NCBI RefSeq assembly: GCF_025643595.1
Contig: NZ_CP102826.1
Coordinates: forward strand, 5,022,001-5,086,000
Source of the DNA: Saccharopolyspora rosea
Lineage (GTDB): Bacteria > Actinomycetota > Actinomycetes > Mycobacteriales > Pseudonocardiaceae
Length of the DNA: 64,000 bases
Direction: 5' to 3'
Numbering within the stretch: the first letter of the stretch is position 1; every line of letters begins with the position of its first letter. A program made the translations under genes and the position numbers. Positions 43,847 through 51,979 of this stretch are shown piece after piece. The notes under the pieces were generated by a model. The model was not told the origin of the DNA, did no database searches, and saw nothing but the letters and a program-made list of their open reading frames with translations.

Positions 43847-46153
43847 TCACTCGATCGGGTGAGGAGCGAGGACGTCCGGCAGGTCGCCGGTGTGCACGAT
43901 GCCCAAGCGCTGGGTCGCTCTGGTGAGCGCCACGTACAGGTCGTTGAGCCCGCGCTCGGACTCGGCCAGCACGCCGTCGGGGTCGACCAGGACGACCGAG
44001 TCGAACTCCAGACCCTTCGCCTGCTCCACGGTCAGCAGCACCGCGGGCGACTCCAGCCCGTCCGGCCGGGTGCCGACCACCGCGCCCGGGATCCGCTCGG
44101 CGACGTCGGCGCCGATCCCGTCCAGCAGCTCCGGCGGCATGAGCACCGCCAGCCGCCCCTCGCCGACCTCGCGCAGCTCCTCGGCGACGACCTCGGGCAG
44201 CCGGTCGGCCAGGTCCGCCGCCGCGACGCGGCGGGTCCACGGCTCGTGGCCGCTGGTGCGCACCGACCTCGGGACCTCCAGGTCTGTGTCCATTTCGGAC
44301 AGAACGGTGCCCGCCAACGCCATGATCTCGGCCGGGGTGCGGTAGTTCACCGTCAGTTCCGCCAGTTGCCAGCGGTCCTGGACGTACGGGTGCAGCACCT
44401 CGTCCCAGTCGCGCGCGCCGCCGAGCGCACCGGTCTGCGCGACGTCGCCGACCAGCGTCATCGACCGGCTCGGGCAGCGGCGCATCAACGCCCGCCAGGC
44501 CATCGCCGACAGTTCCTGAGCCTCGTCGACGATGACGTGGCCGAAGGTCCACGTCCGGTCCTCGGCGGCGCGTTCGGCCGCGGTCAGGTCGCTGCGCGTG
44601 CGGTAGCGGTCGGCGAGCAGCTCGGCGTCGATGACGTCCTTGACCCGCAGGCGCTCCTCGTCGCGGATCTCGTCGTCCTCCTCCATGATGTGCAGCACGC
44701 CCTGCGCGTAGGCCAGTTCCTCGCGCTCCTGGCGTTCCCGCTCGGCCCGCGCCGCCGCGTCGTCCTCGCCGAGCAGTTCGGCGAGTTCGTCCAGCAGCGG
44801 CACGTCGTCCGGCGTCCACGGCGCGCCCGGTTCGCGCAGCAGCTCCGCCCGCTCGGCGTCGTCGAGGTGCTTGCGGGCGGCGGTGCGCAGCCGGTCCGGC
44901 GAGCTGAACAGCTCGTCGAGCAGCTCCTGCGGGGTGATCTCCGGCCACAACGCGTCCAGCGTCTTGCAGACCGCGGGATCGGCGCGCAGCTCCCGGTTGA
45001 TGTCGTCGAGGTCGCGGCTGTCCAGCAGGTCGCGCCCGAGCCGGTCGGCGACCTGCAACGTCAGCGCGGAGAACATCTCGTTCTGGAACACCCGCCGCGC
45101 CACGTTGTGCGGCCTGCGGGACCGCCGGGCGCGGGTGCGGGCCTGGCTCACCGCGCGCCGGTCGACGCGCAGCGGCTCCCGGTCGAACACGGTCTCCACG
45201 TAGTCCTTGGGCACCTGCTGGCGGTCGCGGACCGCGGCGGTGAGCACGTCGACCATGCTCGCCCGGCCCTTGATCTCCGCGGCCCGCGGCGAATCCGCGC
45301 CGGTGGCCGTGATCCCCGGGTACAGACCGCCCACAGTGGACAGCAGAACGCCGGTCTCGCCCAGCGACGGCAGCACCTGCCCGATGTAGCCGAGGAACGT
45401 CGGGTTCGGCCCCACCACGAGCACGCCGCGCTTGCTGAGCTGTTCGCGGAACGTGTAGAGCAGGTACGCGGCGCGGTGCAGCGCGACCGCCGTCTTGCCG
45501 GTGCCGGGGCCGCCCTGCACGACCAGCACGCCGTTCATCGGCGCGCGGATGATGCGGTCCTGCTCGGCCTGGATGGTCGCGACGATGTCCTGCATGTGCC
45601 CGGTGCGGCGGGCGTCGAGCCGGGCCAGCAGCGTCGCCTCGCCGGCGAGGCCGAGGTCGCTGCCCTGCTCGGCGTCGTCCAGGTCGAGGACCTCGTCCTC
45701 GATGTCCACCACGCGCCGCCACCTGGTGCGCAGGTGCCTGCGGCGCCGCACCTCCTCCCGGGACGCCGCCGTGGCCAGGTAGAACGGGCGGGCCGCGGGC
45801 GCGCGCCAATCCAGCAGCAGCGGCTCGTAGTCGTTGTCCTCGTCGAACAGGCCGAGCCGGCCGATGTGGAACAGCTCCCCGCTGTCCAGGTCGAGCCGCC
45901 CGAAGCACAGGCCGTGTTCGACAGCGCTGAGCTGGGTCAGCTTCTCGGTGTACATCCGGGCGGAGATGTCACGCTCGGTGCGACCCTGCGGCGACCCCCC
46001 GGTCTCCCGCAGCGTGTCGCGCAACCGCCGCTCGGTCTCCGCGCGGAGCGCGTCCAGCTTCTCGTAGAGCGTGCCGACGTACTGCTGTTCGGCGTCGATT
46101 TCCTGGGCTCGGAAGGCATCCCGATCGGCTCGGGTGTCGGACAATGGATCCAC
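43847..46153 (-). CDS. HelD/HelR-type RNA polymerase-associated superfamily 1 helicase-like ATPase
   Basis: This 768-residue protein has a long N-terminal coiled-coil arm (residues about 15-75, EQQYVGTLYEKLDALRAETE), Walker A GGPGTGKTAVALHR near residue 215, an inserted acidic/arginine-rich domain, HVIVDEAQELSAMAWRALMR as Walker B, TVNYRTPAEIM, and VEQAKGLEFDSVVLVDP and LYVALTRATQRLGIVH as later SF1 motifs. HelD proteins pull apart stalled RNA polymerase complexes; HelR members also displace rifamycins. I see no rifamycin-associated element upstream. The promoter -10 may be TATATT at 46213-46218. GTG 46153 and TTG 46144 are both possible starts. Confidence 0.88.
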   Translation of the reverse strand: MDPLSDTRADRDAFRAQEIDAEQQYVGTLYEKLDALRAETERRLRDTLRETGGSPQGRTERDISARMYTEKLTQLSAVEHGLCFGRLDLDSGELFHIGRLGLFDEDNDYEPLLLDWRAPAARPFYLATAASREEVRRRRHLRTRWRRVVDIEDEVLDLDDAEQGSDLGLAGEATLLARLDARRTGHMQDIVATIQAEQDRIIRAPMNGVLVVQGGPGTGKTAVALHRAAYLLYTFREQLSKRGVLVVGPNPTFLGYIGQVLPSLGETGVLLSTVGGLYPGITATGADSPRAAEIKGRASMVDVLTAAVRDRQQVPKDYVETVFDREPLRVDRRAVSQARTRARRSRRPHNVARRVFQNEMFSALTLQVADRLGRDLLDSRDLDDINRELRADPAVCKTLDALWPEITPQELLDELFSSPDRLRTAARKHLDDAERAELLREPGAPWTPDDVPLLDELAELLGEDDAAARAERERQEREELAYAQGVLHIMEEDDEIRDEERLRVKDVIDAELLADRYRTRSDLTAAERAAEDRTWTFGHVIVDEAQELSAMAWRALMRRCPSRSMTLVGDVAQTGALGGARDWDEVLHPYVQDRWQLAELTVNYRTPAEIMALAGTVLSEMDTDLEVPRSVRTSGHEPWTRRVAAADLADRLPEVVAEELREVGEGRLAVLMPPELLDGIGADVAERIPGAVVGTRPDGLESPAVLLTVEQAKGLEFDSVVLVDPDGVLAESERGLNDLYVALTRATQRLGIVHTGDLPDVLAPHPIE

Positions 46154-46272
46154 CTTGTGCCTGGGAACGGTTCAGGGAAAAGCCCGCGACAGCAGCGCAG
46201 GCCCGACCCGCCAATATACCCCGATCGGCGGCATCCCTCCGCACCCGAAAACCACTCCGCCCCAGCGGAACG

Positions 46273-46298
46273 GCCCCGCTCCGGTCCCGGAGCGGGGC
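46273..46298 (-). terminator. Terminator after the gluconate permease gene
   Basis: GCCCCGCTCC (46273-46282) and GGAGCGGGGC (46289-46298) form a perfect 10-bp stem with a 6-nt loop, 6 bp beyond the stop at 46304. Confidence 0.8.
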
Positions 46299-46303
46299 GC
46301 CGC

Positions 46304-47698
46304 CTACAACACGAGGTCGAGCCCGCAGATCGCGGCGAACGAGACCACCGACAGCAGGGTTTCCATCGCCGACCAGGTCTTCAGCGTCTGCCCGACCGAC
46401 ATCCCGAAGTACTCCTTGACCAGCCAGAACCCCGCGTCGTTGACGTGCGAGAGGAACAGCGAGCCGGAGCCGACGGCCAGCGCGACCAGCGCGCCGTGCA
46501 CCGGGTCGAGCCCGGCGACCAGCGGGGCGACCATCCCGGCCGAGGAGATGGTGGCCACCGTCGCCGACCCGGTCGCGACGCGGATGCCGACCGCGATGAG
46601 CCAGCCCAGCACCAGCGGCGACAGGTGGGCGCCGGTGGCGAGGTCGGTGATCATGCGGTTGACGCCGGAGCTGACCAGGGTCTCCTTGAAACCGCCACCC
46701 GCACCGACGATGAGGATGATCCCGGCGATGGGCGGCAGCGCGCCGCCGACGACGTCGGACAGCCGGGCGCGGCCGAACCGGGCGCCGCGGCCCAGCACGA
46801 CGATCGCGATGAGCACCGTCAGCACCAGCGCCACGACCGGCGTGCCGATGGTGTCCATGACCTTGTAGCCGAGGGTGCCCTTGGTCATCGTCAGGTCGGC
46901 GACCGACTTGCACAGCATCAGCACGACCGGCAGCAACAGCATCGCCACGGAGGCCGCGAAGCCCGGCCGCAGCCCGTGCGCCGCGTCGTCCTCGGTGTCC
47001 TCGGGCGCCTTGCCCAGCAGGTGCGTCGCCGGCGGCAGCTCGATGCGGCGGGCGATGAAGGAACCGAACAGCGGACCGGCGACGATGGCGGTCGGGATGG
47101 CGGCGACGACGCCCAGCGCGAGCGTCAACCCGAGGTCCACGTGCAGCGCGTCGACCGCCGCGAGCGGGCCCGGGTGCGGGGGCACGAGCCCGTGCAGGAT
47201 CGACAGCCCCGCCAGCGCCGGGATGCCGATGCGCAGCACCGGCTGCCGGGAGCGCGCGGCGACCATGACCACCACGGGCACCAGGAGCACGACGCCGACC
47301 TCGAAGAACATCGGGAGCCCGAGCAGCGCGGCGATGAACACCATCGCCCACGGCAGGGTGCGGCGGGTGGTGCGGCGCAGCACCGTCTCCACCACCTGCT
47401 CGGCACCGCCGGTCTCGGTCAGCAGCTTGCCCAGCATCGCACCGAGCGCGACCAGCAGGCCGACGTCGCCGATGGTCGAGCCGACGCCCTTGGTGAAGGT
47501 CTTGACCAGGTCGTTGACCGGCATCCCGGCGATCGCGCCGAGCGTGGTCGCGCCCAGCGCCAGGGACAGGAACGGGTGCAGCTTCAGCCAGCTGATGAGC
47601 ACCACGATGACCGCGATGCCCGCCACGGCGGCCACGAGCAGCCGCGCGTCGTGCGAGGCCGGGGCCGCGGCGAGCGCGGTGGAAAGGCTGTGAGGCAT
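46304..47698 (-). CDS. GntP-family gluconate:H+ symporter
   Basis: This 464-residue permease has about 12-14 helices and GntP family blocks: LKLHPFLSLALGATTLGAIA, GVGSTIGDVGLLVALGAMLG, TETGGAEQVVETVLRR, LLGLPMFFEVGVVLLVPVV, GLSILHGLVPPHPGPLAAVD, ITDLATGAHLSPLVLGWLIA and SHVNDAGFWLVKEYFGMSVG. It imports gluconate or a related sugar acid with protons. ATG 47698 has GAGGAG upstream. It is divergent from a GntR regulator over 151 bp that hold a direct repeat, so induction by gluconate is likely. No gluconate kinase gene is next to it. Confidence 0.92.
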   Translation of the reverse strand: MPHSLSTALAAAPASHDARLLVAAVAGIAVIVVLISWLKLHPFLSLALGATTLGAIAGMPVNDLVKTFTKGVGSTIGDVGLLVALGAMLGKLLTETGGAEQVVETVLRRTTRRTLPWAMVFIAALLGLPMFFEVGVVLLVPVVVMVAARSRQPVLRIGIPALAGLSILHGLVPPHPGPLAAVDALHVDLGLTLALGVVAAIPTAIVAGPLFGSFIARRIELPPATHLLGKAPEDTEDDAAHGLRPGFAASVAMLLLPVVLMLCKSVADLTMTKGTLGYKVMDTIGTPVVALVLTVLIAIVVLGRGARFGRARLSDVVGGALPPIAGIILIVGAGGGFKETLVSSGVNRMITDLATGAHLSPLVLGWLIAVGIRVATGSATVATISSAGMVAPLVAGLDPVHGALVALAVGSGSLFLSHVNDAGFWLVKEYFGMSVGQTLKTWSAMETLLSVVSFAAICGLDLVL

Positions 47699-47743
47699 GT
47701 TCGGGCTCCTCGTTGAGCTGTTGCGCCGCGCAGCCTAAGCAAT

Positions 47744-47784
47744 AAGTATGACTTTATCCACCGTTGGACCGATCAAGTATGTCT
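47744..47784. promoter_or_regulatory. Direct-repeat operator candidate between gntP and GntR genes
   Basis: AAGTATGACT (47744-47753) and AAGTATGTCT (47775-47784) differ at one base and are 31 bp apart, about three helical turns. The region is much richer in A and T than its surroundings and sits midway between the divergent genes. Confidence 0.55.
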
Positions 47785-47849
47785 GTTAATCGGATCACCC
47801 GACTAGATTGAAACCAGGAGCCGGACTCGGACCAGCGGGAAGGGACTCG

Positions 47850-48569
47850 ATGAGCGGCGGACTGCACGGCAAGGTCGTCGACGCGCTCGGTGGCGAGATC
47901 GCCGCGGGCGCGCACCCGCCGGGCGCGGTGCTGCGCATCGAGGAGCTGGAACAGCGCTTCGGCATCTCCCGCAGCGTGGCCCGCGAGGTGGTGCGCACCC
48001 TGGCGTCGATCCGCCTGGTCGAGGGCCGCAAGCGGGTCGGCATCGTGGTGCGCCCGCGCGAGGACTGGAACGCCTTCGACCCGATGCTGATCCGGTGGCA
48101 GCTGGCCGCCGACCGGTCCGCTCAGCTGCGCACGCTGGCCGAGCTGCGGACCGCCGTCGAACCCGTGGCCGCGGGAGCCGCGGCCCGCAACGCCTCCGAC
48201 GAGCAGGCGGCGCGGCTGGTCACCCTCGCCGAGCGGATGGTGGCGACCGCGCGGGCCGGGGACCTCGGCGCGTTCATGGACGCCGACGTGGAGTTCCACC
48301 GGCACGTGCTGCGGGCGTCCGGCAACGAGATGTTCGCGCAGCTGCACGAGGTCGTCGAGGAGGTGCTGCGCTGGCGGGCCGGGCACGGCCTGATGCCCGA
48401 GCACCCGCGCCCGGTGGCGTTGCGGCTGCACTGCGAGATCGCCGAGTGCGTGCGCAGCGGCGACCGCACCCGCGCCGAGGAAGCGATGCGCGAGCTGGTC
48501 GCCGAAGCGCTGGAAGGCACCCTCACCGCACTGGCCGGAGAGGACGAGGGGGCTTCCGCGCGGGGGTGA
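47850..48569 (+). CDS. GntR/FadR-family regulator (gluconate operon type)
   Basis: This 239-residue protein has a winged HTH (LHGKVVDALGGEIAAGAHPP, then ELEQRFGISRSVAREVVRTL) and an FCD ligand domain with VEFHRHVLRASGNEMFAQL and HCEIAECVRSGDRTRAEEAM, which carry metal-binding Asp and His positions. ATG 47850 follows AAGGG at 7-nt spacing. It is divergent from the GntP permease and probably represses it until a sugar acid binds. The last codons form the left arm of the terminator at 48547. Confidence 0.88.
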   Translation: MSGGLHGKVVDALGGEIAAGAHPPGAVLRIEELEQRFGISRSVAREVVRTLASIRLVEGRKRVGIVVRPREDWNAFDPMLIRWQLAADRSAQLRTLAELRTAVEPVAAGAAARNASDEQAARLVTLAERMVATARAGDLGAFMDADVEFHRHVLRASGNEMFAQLHEVVEEVLRWRAGHGLMPEHPRPVALRLHCEIAECVRSGDRTRAEEAMRELVAEALEGTLTALAGEDEGASARG

Positions 48570-48585
48570 CGCGGAAGCCCCCTCG
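48547..48585. terminator. Terminator overlapping the GntR stop, shared with the convergent transglycosylase gene
   Basis: GAGGGGGCTTCCGCG (48547-48561) and its complement (48571-48585) form a perfect 15-bp stem around the GntR stop codon (48567-48569). It ends 3 bp before the stop of the minus-strand gene at 48589. Confidence 0.85.
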
Positions 48586-48588
48586 GGA

Positions 48589-49398
48589 TCAGTAGCCCTG
48601 GTAGCTGCCGCCGGAGCGGACTCCGGAGACGCCGGGCACGTTGTCCATCGAGCCGTACCGCGAGATCGAGTAGCGGGTCGCGGCGACGATGTTGTCCACC
48701 GGGTTGTGGATGTCACCGTGGCCGGGCACCGCGTAGGACTCGAAGGTCGGCTCGATGATCTGCATCAGACCGATCGACGGGGTGCCGGCCGCCGCGTTGG
48801 AGTCCCAGTTGTTGACGATGTCGGGGTCGCCACCGGACTCGTGCTCGATGATCGTGCGGATGGCCGCGGGGTCGATCTGCGAAGAGGGGACCCCGTTGGC
48901 CTCCAGCACCTGCACCGCCTGGGAGATCCAGCCGTCGACCGGGTCCGCCGGGGTCGCGGGCGCGGGCGCCGCCTGGGGGGCGGGTTCGGGGGCCGCCTGG
49001 GGGGCGGGTGCCGCCTGGGGAGCAGGTGCCGGAGCCGCCTGCGGCGCGGGGGCGGGCGCCGCCTGGGGCACGGGGGCGGCGGCGGGCAGCGGGGCCGCCG
49101 CCTCGTGCGCCAGCGGGGTCACGTGGGCGGCGGTCCGCACGGGGCGGTGCGAGTCGCCACCCGGCGTGCCGACGGCCAGGGCGCCGAGCACGCCGACCGC
49201 CGCGACGGCCGCGCCGACCTGCAACGACCGCATCTTCGGGGGGACGCGGTGCTGCCGGTCGCCGGAGCAGGCGGAGCGCAGCCAGGCGGTCGTCGGCGGC
49301 ACCACCCTCTCCCAGAGGTGCCGCCCGGGGATCTTCGGGGTTTCGGGGGACGTCGGGGTTTCGGGGGTCTCGGGGGTTTTCGGGGTCTCGGGGGTCAC
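48589..49398 (-). CDS. Secreted lytic transglycosylase-like (SLT) domain protein
   Basis: This is a protein of up to 269 residues. The last third is a goose-lysozyme/SLT-like domain with catalytic glutamate in IRTIIEHESGGDPDIVNNWD and SIGLMQIIEPTFESYAVPGH, NPVDNIVAATRYSISRYGS. Before it are a signal-anchor helix (SLQVGAAVAAVGVLGALAVG, about residues 58-77) and an Ala/Pro/Gln linker of repeated APQAAP units. The first 25 residues are a PETPKTP-type repeat from GTG 49398. A shorter product from ATG 49233 would place a normal signal peptide at its N terminus and may be the real one. It cuts or remodels peptidoglycan outside the cell. Confidence 0.8.
   Translation of the reverse strand: MTPETPKTPETPETPTSPETPKIPGRHLWERVVPPTTAWLRSACSGDRQHRVPPKMRSLQVGAAVAAVGVLGALAVGTPGGDSHRPVRTAAHVTPLAHEAAAPLPAAAPVPQAAPAPAPQAAPAPAPQAAPAPQAAPEPAPQAAPAPATPADPVDGWISQAVQVLEANGVPSSQIDPAAIRTIIEHESGGDPDIVNNWDSNAAAGTPSIGLMQIIEPTFESYAVPGHGDIHNPVDNIVAATRYSISRYGSMDNVPGVSGVRSGGSYQGY
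49323..49398. repeat. Short tandem repeat encoding PETP units at the N terminus of the SLT protein
   Basis: The sequence is built from near-identical units of 9 bp (variants of CCGAAACCC and CCCGAGACC on the minus strand). Such arrays change length easily by slippage. If GTG 49398 is used they form a flexible cytoplasmic tail. Confidence 0.6.
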
Positions 49399-49414
49399 GA
49401 GCCCCCAGACTCCA

Positions 49415-49433
49415 GCACGGAGAGTATCCGTGC
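49415..49433 (-). promoter_or_regulatory. Hairpin in the leader of the SLT gene
   Basis: GCACGGA (49415-49421) and TCCGTGC (49427-49433) form a 7-bp stem with a 5-nt loop, 17 bp upstream of GTG 49398. It may affect translation or RNA stability. I could not match this leader to the c-di-AMP riboswitch often found before such genes. Confidence 0.4.
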
Positions 49434-49517
49434 ACCGAGGATTACCCCCGTACAGATACCTAGTTTACTCCGTACGGACGACTTGACGGTACGGATTCAG
49501 TCACTCTTAGTGCTGAT

Positions 49518-51869
49518 CTAAGAGCGCGTGTCGGACGCGTCACCCGTGCGCTGGGCGGCGATCCACCCGGCGATCTGGGCCCGGGAGGAGAAGTCGAGCT
49601 TGGTCAGGATGTTCTGCACGTGCCCCTCGACGGTGCGCTGGGCGATCACCAGGCCCTCCGCGATCTCCTTGTTGGTGTTGCCCTGCGCGACCAGCTCGGC
49701 GATCTGGCGCTCCCGCCGGGTCAGCGGCATCGGGTGCACGTTGTCGTCGGTGCGGGGCCGGGCGTGCCTCTTGACCTCCAGCGCGTAGTCGATCGCGTGC
49801 GGGAAGGTCATCGCGTGGCCGCGGTCGAACGCCTCCTGGTACGCCTGCTCCCCCAGCACGGCGCGGGCCTGCTCGGCGTGCTCGGCGTGCCCGGCGGCGA
49901 ACGTCGCGTAGAAGGCGGGCGCCGCGCGGACCGCGTCCCAGAACGCGGCGGCGGCCCCGAACAACCTGGCGGCGCGGTCGTTGCGGCCCTGCCGCTGCGC
50001 GATCCAGGCCAGCGTGTCGGTGCTGAACGCCATCGCCAGCCGGTTGTCCAGCCTGCGCTGCAACCGCAGCGCCTCCTTCGCCGACGTCTCGGCCCGCTCC
50101 AGCTCCTCGTGCCGCAGGTCCAGCTGGGCCGAGCCCCACAGCGCGTACGCGCGCCAGAACAGCTCGCCGCGTTCCCCCGTCCGCCGCACGCACTCGGCGA
50201 GCAGCGCCATGCCCGTCTCGTACTCGTCGCCGAGTCCCTTGACCAACCCCAGCGCGAACAGGGCGGCCAGCTCGCCGACCTCGCAGTCGTGCTTGCGGAA
50301 CCGGGACAGCGCGTCGGTGAGCAGCGCGTCCGCCTGGTCGAGGTCGGCGGTGAACAGCGCCGCCATCCCGCGGGTCCAGATGACGTGGGCCTTCTCCACC
50401 TCGTCGCCGCGCTGGGTGGCCACCACGGTCGCCTGCTCCAGCAGCGGGTTCGCCGCGGCCAGATCGCCCTGCAACAGCGCGAACCAGGCGCTGGCGCGCA
50501 GCGCCCGGGCGCGTTCCGGGTTGTCGGCGGTCGCCACCGCCAGCGCCTGGTCCAGCCAGTGCCGGGCCTCGCCGTTGAGCCCCCGGATGCCCCAGTACTG
50601 GCCGAGCGCGGTCGCCATCCGCAGCGCCGAACCCGCGGTCTTCGGCGAGGCCGTCGCGGTGTGCAGCGCCAGCCGCAGGTTGTCCTGGTCCTTGCGCAGC
50701 CGGTGCACCCACGCGACCTGCCCATCGCCGAGCCAGTCGGCGGCGAAGCGGTCGACCAGTTCGGCGAACCAGGCGCGGTGGCGCTGCCGGACCTCCTCGT
50801 GCTCGCCGAAGGCCACCAGCTTCTCCTGGCCGTACTCGCGCAGCGTGTGCGGCAGCCGGAAGCGGACCTCACCGCCGGCCTCCTCGCGCAGCAGCACCGA
50901 CTTGTCCACCAGCGAGTGCACCGCCCCCAGCACGTCGCCCTCGGACAGACCGTCGGCCACCACGTGCTCAGCCGCTTCCAGGTCGAAGCTGCCGGAGAAC
51001 ACCGACACCCGCGCCCACGCCAGGCGGTCCTGCTCGGACGCGAGGTCGTAGCTCCAGTCGATCAGCGCGCGCAACGTCTGCTGGCGCGCCGGTGCGCCGC
51101 GGCGCCCCTCGGTGAGCAGGTCGTAGCGCTCGGAGAGCCGTTCCTCCAGCTGCTGCGGGGACAGCGAGCGCAGCCGCACCGCGGCGAGCTCGATCGCCAG
51201 CGGGTTGCCGTCCAGGTGGTGGCACAGCCGCATCAGGGCGGTCGCGTTGTCGGCGTCCACCTCGAACTCCGGCACCGCCGCCCTGGCCCGGTCGACGAAC
51301 AGCCGCACCGAGGCGAACTGCTCGTACGCCTCGGGCGGCGGCAGGTGCTCGATGTCCGGCACCTGCAACGGCGGCACGACCATGGTGCTCTCCCCGGCGA
51401 CGCCGAGGGACTGGCGGCTGGTCGCCAGCACCCGCACGCCCGGGCACCACCGGACCACCGCGTCCACCAGCAGCGCCACGTCCTCGATCACGTGCTCGCA
51501 GTTGTCCAGCACCAGCAGCATCTCGCGGTTCTTCAGGTGCTCGATGACGCTGTCCACGTCGTCGGCGGTGGACGGGCCGCCCAGCCCGAGCTGGTCGATG
51601 ACCGCGTCGATGACCTGCGATCCGTCGCTGAGGTCCTCCAGCTGCACGCACCACGCCTTGTCCCGGAACGAGCGGCGCATGTTGCCCGCGACCCGCAGCG
51701 CCAGCCGGGTCTTGCCGACCCCGCCCGGACCGGTGAGCGTCACCACCCGCGACTCGGCGAGGAGGCGCTTGGTGAGGGTGATCTCATGGCGTCGGCCGAC
51801 GAAGCTGGTGACGTCGGCCGGGAGGTTGCCCGCAGGCTCCCGCACTCGGGACCGCGCAGTGGAGACCAC
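49518..51869 (-). CDS. STAND-ATPase LuxR-family transcriptional regulator
   Basis: This 783-residue regulator has an NB-ARC-like ATPase with Walker A GPGGVGKT at 47-54 and Walker B MLLVLDNCEHVIEDVALLVD, plus the ATSRQSLGV sensor. A winged-helix follows, then a long alpha-helical TPR-like region (about 390-700). The C-terminal LuxR HTH has LTRRERQIAELVAQGNTNKE and IAEGLVIAQRTVEGHVQNIL. Such proteins switch on when a signal binds the TPR part. GTG 51869 is the start; only GGGG lies upstream. It is divergent from the helicase-associated protein by 110 bp. The signal is unknown. Confidence 0.9.
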   Translation of the reverse strand: MVSTARSRVREPAGNLPADVTSFVGRRHEITLTKRLLAESRVVTLTGPGGVGKTRLALRVAGNMRRSFRDKAWCVQLEDLSDGSQVIDAVIDQLGLGGPSTADDVDSVIEHLKNREMLLVLDNCEHVIEDVALLVDAVVRWCPGVRVLATSRQSLGVAGESTMVVPPLQVPDIEHLPPPEAYEQFASVRLFVDRARAAVPEFEVDADNATALMRLCHHLDGNPLAIELAAVRLRSLSPQQLEERLSERYDLLTEGRRGAPARQQTLRALIDWSYDLASEQDRLAWARVSVFSGSFDLEAAEHVVADGLSEGDVLGAVHSLVDKSVLLREEAGGEVRFRLPHTLREYGQEKLVAFGEHEEVRQRHRAWFAELVDRFAADWLGDGQVAWVHRLRKDQDNLRLALHTATASPKTAGSALRMATALGQYWGIRGLNGEARHWLDQALAVATADNPERARALRASAWFALLQGDLAAANPLLEQATVVATQRGDEVEKAHVIWTRGMAALFTADLDQADALLTDALSRFRKHDCEVGELAALFALGLVKGLGDEYETGMALLAECVRRTGERGELFWRAYALWGSAQLDLRHEELERAETSAKEALRLQRRLDNRLAMAFSTDTLAWIAQRQGRNDRAARLFGAAAAFWDAVRAAPAFYATFAAGHAEHAEQARAVLGEQAYQEAFDRGHAMTFPHAIDYALEVKRHARPRTDDNVHPMPLTRRERQIAELVAQGNTNKEIAEGLVIAQRTVEGHVQNILTKLDFSSRAQIAGWIAAQRTGDASDTRS

Positions 51870-51979
51870 GCCCCGAGCTTAACCCCGTGTCGGGGCGCTG
51901 ACCTGCGATCTTTTCCGCAGCTCGCACCCATCACCCGGTCGGACGCAGCACGGTCGCAGGCTGCTGCGAGACTGCCGCG

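Noticed and set aside
46154..46303. Rifamycin-associated inverted element before the HelD/HelR gene
   Set aside because: No GGGGCTTGC-type inverted repeat is present; the only inverted repeat nearby is the gluconate permease terminator.
43859..47716. A 1285-codon open frame on the plus strand
   Set aside because: It is antisense to the HelD-type gene and gluconate permease gene. Its composition (Arg, Gly, Val, Asp, His runs) is that of a mirror frame in GC-rich DNA and no domain is visible.
49399..49517. c-di-AMP (ydaO-type) riboswitch before the SLT gene
   Set aside because: Such riboswitches often precede cell-wall hydrolase genes in actinobacteria, but this leader is only about 120 bp and lacks the conserved helices I know for that class.
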